Below, one piece after another: positions 1-6,519 of a stretch of DNA of 15,428 nucleotides. This DNA comes from JACVRW01 sp035947555 (GTDB lineage Bacteria > Actinomycetota > Thermoleophilia > Solirubrobacterales > Thermoleophilaceae). Position 1 is the stretch's first letter. Each line of letters starts with the position of its first letter. A program made the translations under genes and the position numbers. The DNA lies in contig DASZJZ010000263.1 in assembly GCA_035947555.1 (NCBI GenBank), positions 1 to 15,428 of the forward strand, written 5' to 3'. The notes beneath the pieces were generated by a model. That model searched no databases and was not told the DNA's origin. It saw only the letters and a list, made by a program, of their open reading frames with translations.

Positions 1-18
1 CCGCTCCGCCCGCCCGCC

Positions 19-31
19 GCGCGCTTCGCGC
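19..31. repeat. short GC-rich hairpin with CTT loop
   Basis: GCGCG (19-23), loop CTT (24-26), CGCGC (27-31). The stem has the same CTT loop and GC-only arms as the two hairpins at 8493-8507 and 8543-8557, so it may belong to the same dispersed intergenic hairpin family, or be the terminator of a gene lying left of the window. There is no T-run after it. Nothing else is recognisable in bases 1-41. Confidence 0.3.
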
Positions 32-41
32 CGCCCTCCCC

Positions 42-72
42 TTGACTTCAAGCGCACTTGAACCTGCACGAT
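42..72 (+). promoter_or_regulatory. MerR-type promoter/operator for the DUF5519-like gene
   Basis: A near-consensus -35 box TTGACT (42-47) is followed after 19 bases by CACGAT (67-72), a one-mismatch match to the actinobacterial TANNNT -10. Between them lies a perfect dyad, TTCAAG (47-52), CGCA (53-56), CTTGAA (57-62). A third half-site CTTGA overlaps the -35 box (41-45). A stretched 19-base spacer carrying a dyad is the known architecture of MerR-family-regulated promoters such as those of MerR, CueR and SoxR. The -10 position puts the transcription start at about 79, the A of the ATG. No MerR gene is in the window, so the regulator would be encoded elsewhere. Confidence 0.55.
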
Positions 73-78
73 GCAGCC

Positions 79-417
79 ATGAACGAGTCACGCACACCGA
101 GCGAGCGCATCACCGCCGAGGTCACGTCGTGGCCTGGCGTCGAGGCCGGGCCGGGCAGGAGAGGCGAGTTCGCCTTCACCGTCGGCCGCCGCGAGATCGG
201 CCACCTGCACGGGGACCATGCGGCGCACTTCGGCTTCCCGAAGGAGGTCGGCGCGCGGCTGCGGGAGGAGGGCCGGGTAGGTCCGCACCCCGTCGCGCCG
301 AACAAGACGGCCTGGGCCGCCCGCCGGATCGAGAACGACGAGGACGTCCGCGACGTGATCGAGCTGATCCGGCTCAACTACGACCGCGTGATGGCCCGCG
401 AGGGCGCAGCGAGCTAA
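79..417 (+). CDS. DUF5519/luciferase-like small protein
   Basis: A 112-residue soluble protein without signal peptide or membrane segment. The pattern is a short beta-rich N-terminus, a GHLHGDHAAHFGF segment, a PHPVAPNKTAW loop and a C-terminal helix ending in LIRLNYDR. This resembles the small DUF5519 family that databases often label luciferase-like; no catalytic role is established for it and none can be read here. ATG at 79 was chosen over the in-frame TTG at 58 because the TTG lies inside the MerR-type operator, upstream of the predicted transcription start. With the -10 box at 67-72 the message would start exactly at the ATG and be leaderless. The gene converges with the rubredoxin gene, and a hairpin separates the two. 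If the operator is real, expression responds to a stress or ligand sensed by a MerR-family protein. Family assignment is from recall of sequence pattern. Confidence 0.7.
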   Translation: MNESRTPSERITAEVTSWPGVEAGPGRRGEFAFTVGRREIGHLHGDHAAHFGFPKEVGARLREEGRVGPHPVAPNKTAWAARRIENDEDVRDVIELIRLNYDRVMAREGAAS

Positions 418-453
418 GCCGGACGCACCCGACGGCGCCGCGAGCCGGCTCGG

Positions 454-477
454 AGCGGGCGCTCCTAGCGGCCCGCT
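454..477. terminator. bidirectional hairpin between convergent genes
   Basis: AGCGGGC (454-460) pairs with GCCCGCT (471-477), and the stem extends inward with GCT/AGC around a CCT loop, leaving one G bulged at 470. It sits between the ends of the DUF5519-like gene and the rubredoxin gene and overlaps the last bases of the rubredoxin stop codon. No T-tract follows on either strand, which is usual for GC-rich actinobacterial terminators. A separate perfect palindrome GAGCCGGCTC lies just before it at 442-451. Confidence 0.5.
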
Positions 478-661
478 AACCCTCGTACGGCTCGAAGTCC
501 TTCTTCCGCGCTCCGCACACCGGACAGAACCAGTCGTCCGGGATGTCGTCGAAGGCCGTGCCCGGCGGGATGCCGCCGTCCGGGTCCCCTTCGGCGGGGT
601 CGTAGATGAACCCGCACGAGGTGCACATCCACAGCTGGGCGGTGGTCACCGTCTCATCCAT
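476..661 (-). CDS. rubredoxin
   Basis: A 61-residue one-iron electron carrier. The four iron-binding cysteines are C13 and C16 (CTSCG) and C46 and C49 (CPVCG), with the standard rubredoxin core around them: GFIYDPAEGDP, the IPPGT turn, and DDWFCPVC. The length matches the family plus a short N-terminal extension. Rubredoxins pass single electrons in the cytoplasm, for example to alkane hydroxylases or in oxygen and peroxide detoxification. No hydroxylase or rubredoxin reductase gene is adjacent, so the partner is unknown. The start codon lies 33 bases from the divergent Nudix start, and the two genes share a very short promoter region. Confidence 0.95.
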   Translation of the reverse strand: MDETVTTAQLWMCTSCGFIYDPAEGDPDGGIPPGTAFDDIPDDWFCPVCGARKKDFEPYEG

Positions 662-671
662 GCGGCGCGAA

Positions 672-687
672 AGGTTAGCGTTAGGCT
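672..687. promoter_or_regulatory. overlapping divergent -10 boxes, rubredoxin and Nudix genes
   Basis: On the plus strand TAGGCT (682-687) lies exactly at -12 to -7 relative to the GTG at 694, which predicts a leaderless Nudix transcript. On the minus strand TAACCT (677 down to 672) would start transcription near 665, four bases before the rubredoxin ATG. Only 32 bases separate the two start codons and no Shine-Dalgarno sequence is visible for either gene, so both are probably leaderless or nearly so. No clear -35 boxes were found. Confidence 0.45.
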
Positions 688-693
688 CACCCC

Positions 694-1314
694 GTGCGGG
701 TCGACCGGCCGCATCCTGGGGAGGAGCTCAACGAGGGCGAGGTGACGGAGCCGCGTCAGGCCGCCTCGATCCTCGTGCTGCGCGACTCGCCTGACGGTCC
801 CGAGGTCCTCCTCGTGCAGCGCAACCCCGAGCAGCGCTTCATGGGCGGCGCCTGGGTCTTCCCCGGCGGCGCCCTCCACGCCGAGGACGCCGACCACGCC
901 GCCGCGGCCGTCCGCGAGCTCCGCGAGGAGGCCGGAGTGGCGCTTCCAAAGGGCGCCGAGGTGGTCGCCTGGTCGCGCTGGATCACCCCCGAGCAGGTGA
1001 AGGTCCGCTTCGACACCTGGTTCTTCGTGACCGCCGCCCCGCCCGGCGCCGAGGCCACCGTCGACGGCAGCGAGTGCGTCGATGTCCGGTGGCTGCGACC
1101 CGCCGCCGCGCTCGAGGCCTTCCGCCGCCGCGACCTCAAGCTCGTCTTCCCGACGATCAAGCACCTCGAGGCGCTCGCCCACGCGGAGTCGGTCGCCGAC
1201 GCTCTCCACAAGGCCCGCTCGCGCGAGGTCGTGCCGGTCCAGCCGCGCGTGCGGATCCGCGGGCAAGAGACCGAGATCGTGCTGCCGGGCGAGCCGGGCT
1301 ACGACGAGGCGTAG
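694..1314 (+). CDS. Nudix hydrolase, NUDT19-like
   Basis: A 206-residue Nudix-fold enzyme that would hydrolyse a nucleoside diphosphate linked to another group; CoA derivatives are plausible given the NUDT7/NUDT19 style. The Nudix box runs from about residue 58 to 82: FPGG, E64, then RELREEAGV (74-82), whose glutamates bind the divalent metal. The spacing between E64 and the REL motif is two residues longer than the canonical box. The downstream block SRWITPEQVKVRFDTWFF (94-111) is typical of NUDT19-type members. The GTG start is supported by a TAGGCT -10 box placed for a leaderless message; there is no ribosome site. Divergent from rubredoxin and followed 48 bases later by the RTX-repeat gene. 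Substrate is not determined by the sequence. Confidence 0.85.
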   Translation: MRVDRPHPGEELNEGEVTEPRQAASILVLRDSPDGPEVLLVQRNPEQRFMGGAWVFPGGALHAEDADHAAAAVRELREEAGVALPKGAEVVAWSRWITPEQVKVRFDTWFFVTAAPPGAEATVDGSECVDVRWLRPAAALEAFRRRDLKLVFPTIKHLEALAHAESVADALHKARSREVVPVQPRVRIRGQETEIVLPGEPGYDEA

Positions 1315-1343
1315 AGCGGCCGGCCCGCAACCCGAACCGCGAT

Positions 1344-1358
1344 CCCTTGTTCTAAGGG
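1344..1358. other. small hairpin upstream of the RTX-repeat gene
   Basis: CCCTT (1344-1348), loop GTTCT (1349-1353), AAGGG (1354-1358), ending four bases before the ATG of the repeat protein. It could be a leader element, or the purine arm could act as a weak ribosome site (AAGGGG, three bases from the ATG). It may equally be chance; no clear -10 box was found for this gene. Confidence 0.25.
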
Positions 1359-1362
1359 GTCC

Positions 1363-2151
1363 ATGAGGCGAACCGTTTCAGTGCTCGCGGCCGCCGCGGC
1401 CTTCCTCAGCGTGCTGGCTGCGGTGGCGGTCGCCGACACCCTGATCGGCACCGACAGCGCCGAGCAGCTCTCCGGTACGCCACGTCCGGACCAGATCTAC
1501 GGGGAGGGCGGCGACGATCGCCTGTTCGGCAACGGCTCGCACGACTACCTGGAGGCGGGCTCCGGCTCGGACGAGGTGGACGCCGGCGAGGGCGTGGACC
1601 TGGTGCTCGGCGGAACCGGTGACGACCGCATCGACGCCGGCCCGAGCAACGACGTGGTCTACGCGGGCGCGGGCACCGACCAAGTGCTGGGCGGCTCCGG
1701 CGCCGACACCCTCTTCGGCCAGTCCGAGGCCGACCGCATCTTCGGCGGCTCGGGCGCCGACCGCATCTACGCCAGCCTCGGCGGCGACTTCGTGGACGCC
1801 GGCTCCGGCTCCGACCGCGTCAGCTCCGACGAGGGCGACGTGACGATCCGTGCCGGCGCCGGCCACGACGTGGTGACCGCCGACGGCGGCCGCGTGGACG
1901 TGCGCGGCGGCGCGGGGCGCGACCGCATCCGCACCGGCTCGTCGGATGACCGCGTGACCGGCGGGAACGGCGCCGACTCCATAGACGCCGGCCCCGGCGC
2001 CGACGAGATCCGCGCGCAGGACGGCATGCGTGACCGGGTCCACTGCGGTCTCGGCCACGACGAGGTCGAAGGCGACCGCGACGACATGCTCATCGGATGC
2101 GAGGTGAGCTTCGACCAGGAGGGCGGCTCGCTCCCGGGTCTCGGCCCCTGA
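1363..2151 (+). CDS. secreted RTX-type calcium-binding repeat protein
   Basis: A 262-residue protein with a Sec signal peptide: basic MRR, a hydrophobic stretch at 4-22, and an AVA cleavage site before D25. From about residue 26 to 240 it is almost entirely glycine/aspartate nonapeptide repeats of the GGxGxDxUx type (GGTGDDRID, GGSGADTLF, GGSGADRIY, GGNGADSID), the calcium-binding beta-roll of RTX proteins. No enzyme domain is attached, so the beta-roll is the whole mature protein. The C-terminal end holds the only two cysteines, C228 (VHCGLGHD) and C246 (LIGCE), which may form a disulfide capping the roll. It has no visible type I secretion partner and the N-terminal signal argues for Sec export. 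Role is probably cell-surface or extracellular and calcium-dependent; the ligand is unknown. A hairpin follows the stop. Confidence 0.85.
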   Translation: MRRTVSVLAAAAAFLSVLAAVAVADTLIGTDSAEQLSGTPRPDQIYGEGGDDRLFGNGSHDYLEAGSGSDEVDAGEGVDLVLGGTGDDRIDAGPSNDVVYAGAGTDQVLGGSGADTLFGQSEADRIFGGSGADRIYASLGGDFVDAGSGSDRVSSDEGDVTIRAGAGHDVVTADGGRVDVRGGAGRDRIRTGSSDDRVTGGNGADSIDAGPGADEIRAQDGMRDRVHCGLGHDEVEGDRDDMLIGCEVSFDQEGGSLPGLGP

Positions 2152-2152
2152 T

Positions 2153-2165
2153 CCCGCCGAGCGGG
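2153..2165. terminator. hairpin just after the RTX-repeat gene
   Basis: CCCGC (2153-2157), loop CGA, GCGGG (2161-2165) begins one base after the stop codon. The palindrome GCGGGCCCGC (2161-2170) overlaps it and could form an alternative fold. No T-run follows. It may help end the upstream transcript. Confidence 0.35.
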
Positions 2166-2219
2166 CCCGCGCGATCGCCGCTCCCCCGCCCGACCGCGAA
2201 TCGGATAGAAACCCGGCCC

Positions 2220-3242
2220 ATGGCGACGACCGGCTTGACGGTCGCTGTGACCGGGCCGACGGGCGACCTCGGCCTGTCGATCGTCGACGCCCTCGAGCGC
2301 TCGCGGGCGGTGAAGAGGATCGTCGGCATGGCCCGCCGCCCCTTCGAGCCCGGCGAGCGCGGCTGGCGCAAGACCGAGTACCGCCAGGGCGACGTGACCG
2401 ACGCCGCGAGCGTGCGCGATCTCGTCGACGGAGCCGACGTGGTGGTCCACCTCGCCTTCGCGATCCTCAGCGCGAGCCACGCCACGCGCGAGCTCAACGT
2501 CGCCGGGTCGAGGCGGGTCTTCGAGGAGGCCGCGAAGGCCGGCGTGGAGCGCATCTGCTACGCCTCGAGCGTCGCGGCCTACGGCTTCCACGACGACAAC
2601 CCCGACTGGCTCACCGAGGACATCCCGCCCCGCGGCTCCCGCGAGCACCCGTACTCGCACCAGAAGGCCGAGGTGGAACGCGTGCTCGGCGAGGTGCTGC
2701 TGCGACACAGCGGCACCTCCGCGTGGGTCTTCCGCCCCTGCATCGTGGCGGGGCCGGAGGCCCGCACGATGCTCCAGGAGATCCCCTACTTCCGCCTCGG
2801 CGAGGCGATGCCCGACCAGGTGGCCCGCCTGCTCGGCTCGCTGCCCGTGCTGAAGCCCGTGCTGCCGGACCCCGGCTCGCGCTTCCAGCTCGTGCACGAG
2901 GAGGACGTGGCTCGCGCCTTCGTGGCGGGCGTGCGCGGGGTGGGCGAGCCGGGCCCGTACAACCTCGCCGGCGGCGGCACCCTGACGATGTCCGACCTCG
3001 CCGACGCGCTCGGCTGGTACTCCGTGCCGGTGCCGAAGCTGGCGCTCGATGCCACTGCCGAGATCGCCACCCGGCTGCCGCTCCTACCGGACTCTGTCGC
3101 CTGGCTGCACTCGGCCCGGAAGCCGGTGCTGATGAAGACCGACCGCGCCCGCCAGCTGCTCAAGTGGCGGCCGCAGCACACCAGCCGGCGCACGCTCGAG
3201 GGCATGGTGAAGGCGCAGCGCGAGCGACTGTTCGTGCGCTAG
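2220..3242 (+). CDS. NAD-dependent epimerase/dehydratase (extended SDR)
   Basis: A 340-residue extended short-chain dehydrogenase with an N-terminal Rossmann fold. The dinucleotide motif TGPTGDLG (11-18) is GxxGxxG-like, GDVTD (58-62) and DVVVHLAF (73-80) follow, and the catalytic set is S116/S117 with Y145 and K149 (YSHQK). The C-terminal half (about 190-340) is the variable substrate domain. Such enzymes epimerise or reduce nucleotide sugars, or act on sterol and flavonoid-like ketones; the sequence does not say which. The ATG at 2220 is preferred to the longer open frame because the Rossmann strand starts at once after it; a weak TAGAAA -10-like box lies at 2206-2211. The stop codon overlaps that of the convergent iron alcohol dehydrogenase in a shared CTAG. 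Confidence 0.85.
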   Translation: MATTGLTVAVTGPTGDLGLSIVDALERSRAVKRIVGMARRPFEPGERGWRKTEYRQGDVTDAASVRDLVDGADVVVHLAFAILSASHATRELNVAGSRRVFEEAAKAGVERICYASSVAAYGFHDDNPDWLTEDIPPRGSREHPYSHQKAEVERVLGEVLLRHSGTSAWVFRPCIVAGPEARTMLQEIPYFRLGEAMPDQVARLLGSLPVLKPVLPDPGSRFQLVHEEDVARAFVAGVRGVGEPGPYNLAGGGTLTMSDLADALGWYSVPVPKLALDATAEIATRLPLLPDSVAWLHSARKPVLMKTDRARQLLKWRPQHTSRRTLEGMVKAQRERLFVR

Positions 3243-4408
3243 AGCGCCGCGCGGTAGAGCGCCTCGTAGTCCTCCTCCACCATCTCGCGAGGGTTGAGCA
3301 GCGTGGTGCCGTCGCCCATCGCGCCCTCCACCAGCGCGGGGATGCCCTCCTCCGGCACACCCGCCTGCGACAGGCGCGTCGGCAGCCCCAGCCGCGCCAC
3401 GAGCCCGGTGATGTGCGCCGCCAGCGCCTCCCCGATCTCCGGCTCGGCGACGTCGAAGATCGAGCCGATGTCGCGGTAGCGGTCGGCGACCTCGGCCCCG
3501 CCCGCCGCGTTGTGGCGAATCACGTGCGGCAGGTGGATCGCGTTCGCCACCCCGTGCGGCACGCCAAAGTGCGCGCCTGCCGGGTGCGACATGGCGTGCA
3601 CCGATCCCAAGGCGATCGTGATCGCAAGGTTGGCCGCGATCAGCATGTTGCCCCGCGCGTCCTCGTCCTCCTCGCCGCGCTCCACCGCCCGCTCGAGGTT
3701 GTCGCGGATCATCCGCAGCGCCTGCAGCGAGCGGGCGTCCTGGTGGGGGCTCCAGTCGGTCGACACGTAGCCCTCCACGGCGTGTGTCATCGCGTCCATC
3801 CCGGTGGCGGCGGCCACCGCCGGCGGCAGGGTGCGTGTGCTCTCGGGGTCGAGGATCGCGAGACGAGGGAACAAAGGGAAGTCCGCGATCTCGAGCTTCA
3901 CCTTCTCCTCGTGGTCCTTCACCACCGCGGCCATCGACACCTCGCTGCCGGTGCCCGCCGTTGTGGGGATGCAGGCGAGCGGCGCGATGTCGAGCGGCCG
4001 CCCCAGGCCCTCGTCCTCGCGCGGCATCAGGAAGAAGCCCTCCTGCTCGCGGGCGCTTCCGCCGTGGGTGAAGATGGCGTCGGCCACCTTGGCGGTGTCC
4101 ATCACCGAGCCGCCGCCCACGGCGAGGAACGAGTCGGCTCCGGCCTCCTTGGCGGCGGCGGCGCAGCGCTCCACGACCTGGGTGGAGGAGTCCTGCGGCA
4201 CGTCGTCGAACACGCCCGCCACCTCGAGCCCGCCGTCCGTCACGCCCGCCTCCACCCGCTCGACGAGGCCGGTGCCCCGCACCACGGCGTCGGTCACCAC
4301 GAATACCCGCCGCGCGCCCTCCTTCTTGAACTCGAACCCGGTCGATTCGAGCAGGTCGCGCCCGGCGATCACCCGCGTGGGCGAGGCGTACTGGTAGAAG
4401 TCCTTCAA
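3239..4408 (-). CDS. iron-containing alcohol dehydrogenase
   Basis: A 389-residue group III (metal-dependent) alcohol dehydrogenase. The N-terminal NAD(P) domain contains GGGSVMDTAK (98-107), the dinucleotide loop. The helical metal domain has D205 and H209 (DAMTHA), H271 (HAMSHP) and H285 (GVPHG), spaced as the iron ligands of the family. It would oxidise an alcohol or hydroxy acid or reduce the matching aldehyde; substrate cannot be fixed from sequence. The start is TTG at 4408, supported because the next residues (FYQYASPTRVIAGRDLL) are the normal family N-terminus and no ATG or GTG lies nearby. The TTG overlaps the SCP2 stop in a TTGA, so translation is probably coupled. It is the last gene of the five-gene minus-strand operon and meets the epimerase gene tail to tail with a four-base overlap. 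Confidence 0.92.
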   Translation of the reverse strand: MKDFYQYASPTRVIAGRDLLESTGFEFKKEGARRVFVVTDAVVRGTGLVERVEAGVTDGGLEVAGVFDDVPQDSSTQVVERCAAAAKEAGADSFLAVGGGSVMDTAKVADAIFTHGGSAREQEGFFLMPREDEGLGRPLDIAPLACIPTTAGTGSEVSMAAVVKDHEEKVKLEIADFPLFPRLAILDPESTRTLPPAVAAATGMDAMTHAVEGYVSTDWSPHQDARSLQALRMIRDNLERAVERGEEDEDARGNMLIAANLAITIALGSVHAMSHPAGAHFGVPHGVANAIHLPHVIRHNAAGGAEVADRYRDIGSIFDVAEPEIGEALAAHITGLVARLGLPTRLSQAGVPEEGIPALVEGAMGDGTTLLNPREMVEEDYEALYRAAL

Positions 4409-4824
4409 GAAGCCTCGAGCAGATCCCGGCGGCCGGCTTCCTCGAGCTGCCGGCGGTAGCGCGGGAAGACCGGCTTCACGAGCGGCACCAGCTTCAGGAT
4501 CTTCGCCACCGGGCCCTTCGCCTTCATCTGGCCGCGCGCCAGCGCGACGGTCACGTTCACCTGGCCGAGCCAGAAGCGGTGTGCCGTATCGGCCTCCATC
4601 GTCATGACCACTTCCGGCTCGAGGACCGTGTCGCCGAAGTCCACCTGCCCGTCCTCGCCCTCGATCAGCTTGACGGTGATCTGCGACTCCGGCTCGCGGT
4701 ACTTGTACTGCACGATCGTGTTGGCCTTGCGGAACTTGGGCGCGAGCTCCTCGTCGTCCTTCAGGTCCCGGAACAGCTTCCCGATGGTCGCGTAGACGTC
4801 GTCCGCGTCCTTGAAGTAGGGCAT
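4405..4824 (-). CDS. SCP2 sterol-carrier domain protein
   Basis: A 139-residue single-domain protein of the SCP2 type. After an N-terminal helix (MPYFKDADDVYATIGKLF) come the beta-strands typical of SCP2 (VVMTMEADTAHRFWLG, near 72-87), then VNVTVALARGQMKAKGPVAK (89-108) and a C-terminal helix rich in K, R and L. Members bind sterols, fatty acids or acyl-CoA in a hydrophobic tunnel and do not act as enzymes on their own. Its place between an SDR and a dehydrogenase, in an operon with a thioesterase, suggests it carries a lipid-like substrate for the neighbours. A TAGACT box on the minus strand (4839 to 4834) could give an internal promoter with a three-base leader, though the gene is only 12 bases from the SDR stop. 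Confidence 0.85.
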   Translation of the reverse strand: MPYFKDADDVYATIGKLFRDLKDDEELAPKFRKANTIVQYKYREPESQITVKLIEGEDGQVDFGDTVLEPEVVMTMEADTAHRFWLGQVNVTVALARGQMKAKGPVAKILKLVPLVKPVFPRYRRQLEEAGRRDLLEAS

Positions 4825-4836
4825 GGCCGCGGCAGT

Positions 4837-5667
4837 CTATTTACGACCGGGACGCGGGAACGAGGTTCCCACCACCGCGTCCCAGGCGCGGTCCGGCAGC
4901 AGCGCGCGCTGCGCCATCAGGATCCGCGCCGACGGCGTGACCTTGTAGCGCGTGCGCGGCCGGTCCGCCGTGAGGGCGCGCTCGATCGTCTTCGCCACCG
5001 CGTCCGGGCGGCCGCCGAGCCGTCCAAGCGGACCCTTGTAGGCGCCCGCGGTCGCGTTCGCCACGGCCGTGTTGAACTCGGCATAGGGACCGTCCTCGCG
5101 CGGCACCGAGTCCACCGAGGTGTCGGCGAAGCTCGTCCTGATCAGGCCGGGCTCGATCACCACCACGTCCACTCCGAAGCCGTGCACCTCGAAGCGCATC
5201 GCGTCCGAGATGGCCTCCACCGCGTGCTTGGTCGCGTGGTAGATCCCGCCGCCCGGGAACGTGAGCTTCCCGCCCATGGAGCTCACGTTGACGATGCGGC
5301 CGTGCCCTTGCCGGCGCATGCCCGGCAACACCAGCTGGGACATCCGCAAGAGGCCGAACACGTTCGTCTCGAACTGGCGCCGCACCTCGTCGAGCGGCAC
5401 GGTCTCCACGGCGCCGCTCTGGCTGTACCCGGCGTTGTTGACGAGCGCTTCGACTCCTCCCTCGGCGCGCTCCACCTCCTCGACTGCCGCGCGCATCGAC
5501 TCCTCGTCCGTCACATCGAGCGCGAGCGTGCGGCAGCCCGCTGCCTTCAGATCCTCGATCGACTCGGGGCGGCGGGCCGTGGCGTACACGGTCATGCCGG
5601 CGCGCGCGAGCCGCTCGGCGGCCGCCCGGCCGATCCCTGTGGAGCAGCCTGTGATGAGCACGTTCAC
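4837..5667 (-). CDS. short-chain dehydrogenase/reductase
   Basis: A 276-residue classical SDR. Seen motifs: TGCSTGIG cofactor loop (6-13), LDVTD (50-54), NNAG (77-80), catalytic S130 with Y143 and K147 (YHATK), and the PGLIRT segment after the active site (173-178). ARRPES after the second strand, with arginines near 32-33, leans toward NADP(H). The reaction is reversible hydroxyl/ketone conversion on an unknown substrate. The GTG start is four bases after the thioesterase stop and has a good ribosome site, GGGAGAGGA, within the end of the upstream gene. Second to last enzyme group of the operon; neighbours (thioesterase, SCP2) favour a lipid or acyl-CoA-linked ketone, which is inference. Confidence 0.9.
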   Translation of the reverse strand: MNVLITGCSTGIGRAAAERLARAGMTVYATARRPESIEDLKAAGCRTLALDVTDEESMRAAVEEVERAEGGVEALVNNAGYSQSGAVETVPLDEVRRQFETNVFGLLRMSQLVLPGMRRQGHGRIVNVSSMGGKLTFPGGGIYHATKHAVEAISDAMRFEVHGFGVDVVVIEPGLIRTSFADTSVDSVPREDGPYAEFNTAVANATAGAYKGPLGRLGGRPDAVAKTIERALTADRPRTRYKVTPSARILMAQRALLPDRAWDAVVGTSFPRPGRK

Positions 5668-5671
5668 GGGG

Positions 5672-6517
5672 TCAATCCTCTCCCATCCGCCGCCTGACGA
5701 GCAACGTCTGGGCGGCGCGGCCGATCCGCCCGCGCTCGTCCCACAGCGCCGTTTCGGCGAGGCCGAGCCCGTCCACGCGGGTCACGGCGTCGAGGCAGAC
5801 CCACTCGCCCTCGAGCGGGCGCATCAGGTGGACACTCAGCTCCGTGTTGATGAAGTGGTACGTGCCCCAGTCGAGGGCGGCGCTGACCCCGTTCCCGGAG
5901 TCGGCGGCCACCAGCACGCGCTGGAGCGGCGTGGGCTCCTCGCCCTCCACGAGCGGCACGCGAGTGCGCATCCAGACGGTGGCGGGGCCCGGCTTCCGGA
6001 AGCCGCCTCGGACGAAGCTGTACTCGTTGGCGTCGTGGTAGCCGAACTCGTGGCCGGTTTCGGGGAAGTCGCTCGGCAGGCCCCCGGCCGGGCCGGGTGG
6101 CCGCTCTTCGTCATCGAGCTGCAGCGAGTGCTCGCCCGCCTGGAGGCGCCAGGCGCGGGCCCGCATCAGCTCTCCGTTCGGCCCCGCGAGCGAGGCCTCG
6201 AGCAGCTCGACGCTCCGCCCCGGCCGCACCACGCTCGCCTCCACCGTCAGGGGCTCGAGCGGGACCGGGCGGAGGATCTCGCAGGTGATCCGGCCCACGC
6301 GCATGCCGTCGCGCGGCTCGCAGCGCTCGATCGCCCGGCCGAGGAGGGCGGCGGGCGGCCCGGCGTGTTGGGCGTCGGGGTCCCACGGGCCGCGCGTTGA
6401 GGCGCTCGGGAGGAAGCGCTCGCGTGCGGCGACCTCGCGGCCGGCCGCGGCGAGCCCGCGCTCCGCGCGATCGTCGCCGCCCGAGGGCGCCTCCCTCTCG
6501 TAGAACGCCTCCGGCAC
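5672..6517 (-). CDS. acyl-CoA thioesterase-like double hot-dog protein
   Basis: A 281-residue protein with the arrangement of TesB-like thioesterases (4HBT_3 type): two hot-dog repeats in one chain. The N-terminal half has the family signature GPWDPDAQHAGPPAALLGRA (about 43-62), followed by ITCEILRPVPLEPLTVEASV; the C-terminal half carries NTELSVHLMRPLEGEWVCLD and GLGLAETALWDERGRIG. Members cleave acyl-CoA thioesters, although some only bind them. The open frame reaches back into the RAM gene, but GTG at 6517, two bases after that gene's TGA, gives the normal family N-terminus (VPEAFYERE). It is second in the minus-strand operon. No single residue here defines the acyl chain it prefers. Confidence 0.82.
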   Translation of the reverse strand: MPEAFYEREAPSGGDDRAERGLAAAGREVAARERFLPSASTRGPWDPDAQHAGPPAALLGRAIERCEPRDGMRVGRITCEILRPVPLEPLTVEASVVRPGRSVELLEASLAGPNGELMRARAWRLQAGEHSLQLDDEERPPGPAGGLPSDFPETGHEFGYHDANEYSFVRGGFRKPGPATVWMRTRVPLVEGEEPTPLQRVLVAADSGNGVSAALDWGTYHFINTELSVHLMRPLEGEWVCLDAVTRVDGLGLAETALWDERGRIGRAAQTLLVRRRMGED

Positions 6518-6519
6518 CC

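Noticed and set aside
58..60. TTG as start of the DUF5519-like protein
   Set aside because: It lies inside the operator dyad and upstream of the predicted transcription start; the ATG at 79 fits the promoter.
2723..4459. 578-codon plus-strand frame spanning the epimerase end and the iron dehydrogenase
   Set aside because: It covers parts of two unrelated genes in wrong frames and resembles no protein family.
4834..4839. TAGACT as a dedicated promoter for the SCP2 gene
   Set aside because: It overlaps the SDR stop codon and the gene is already within a tight operon, so it is noted with the gene but not called as a separate promoter.
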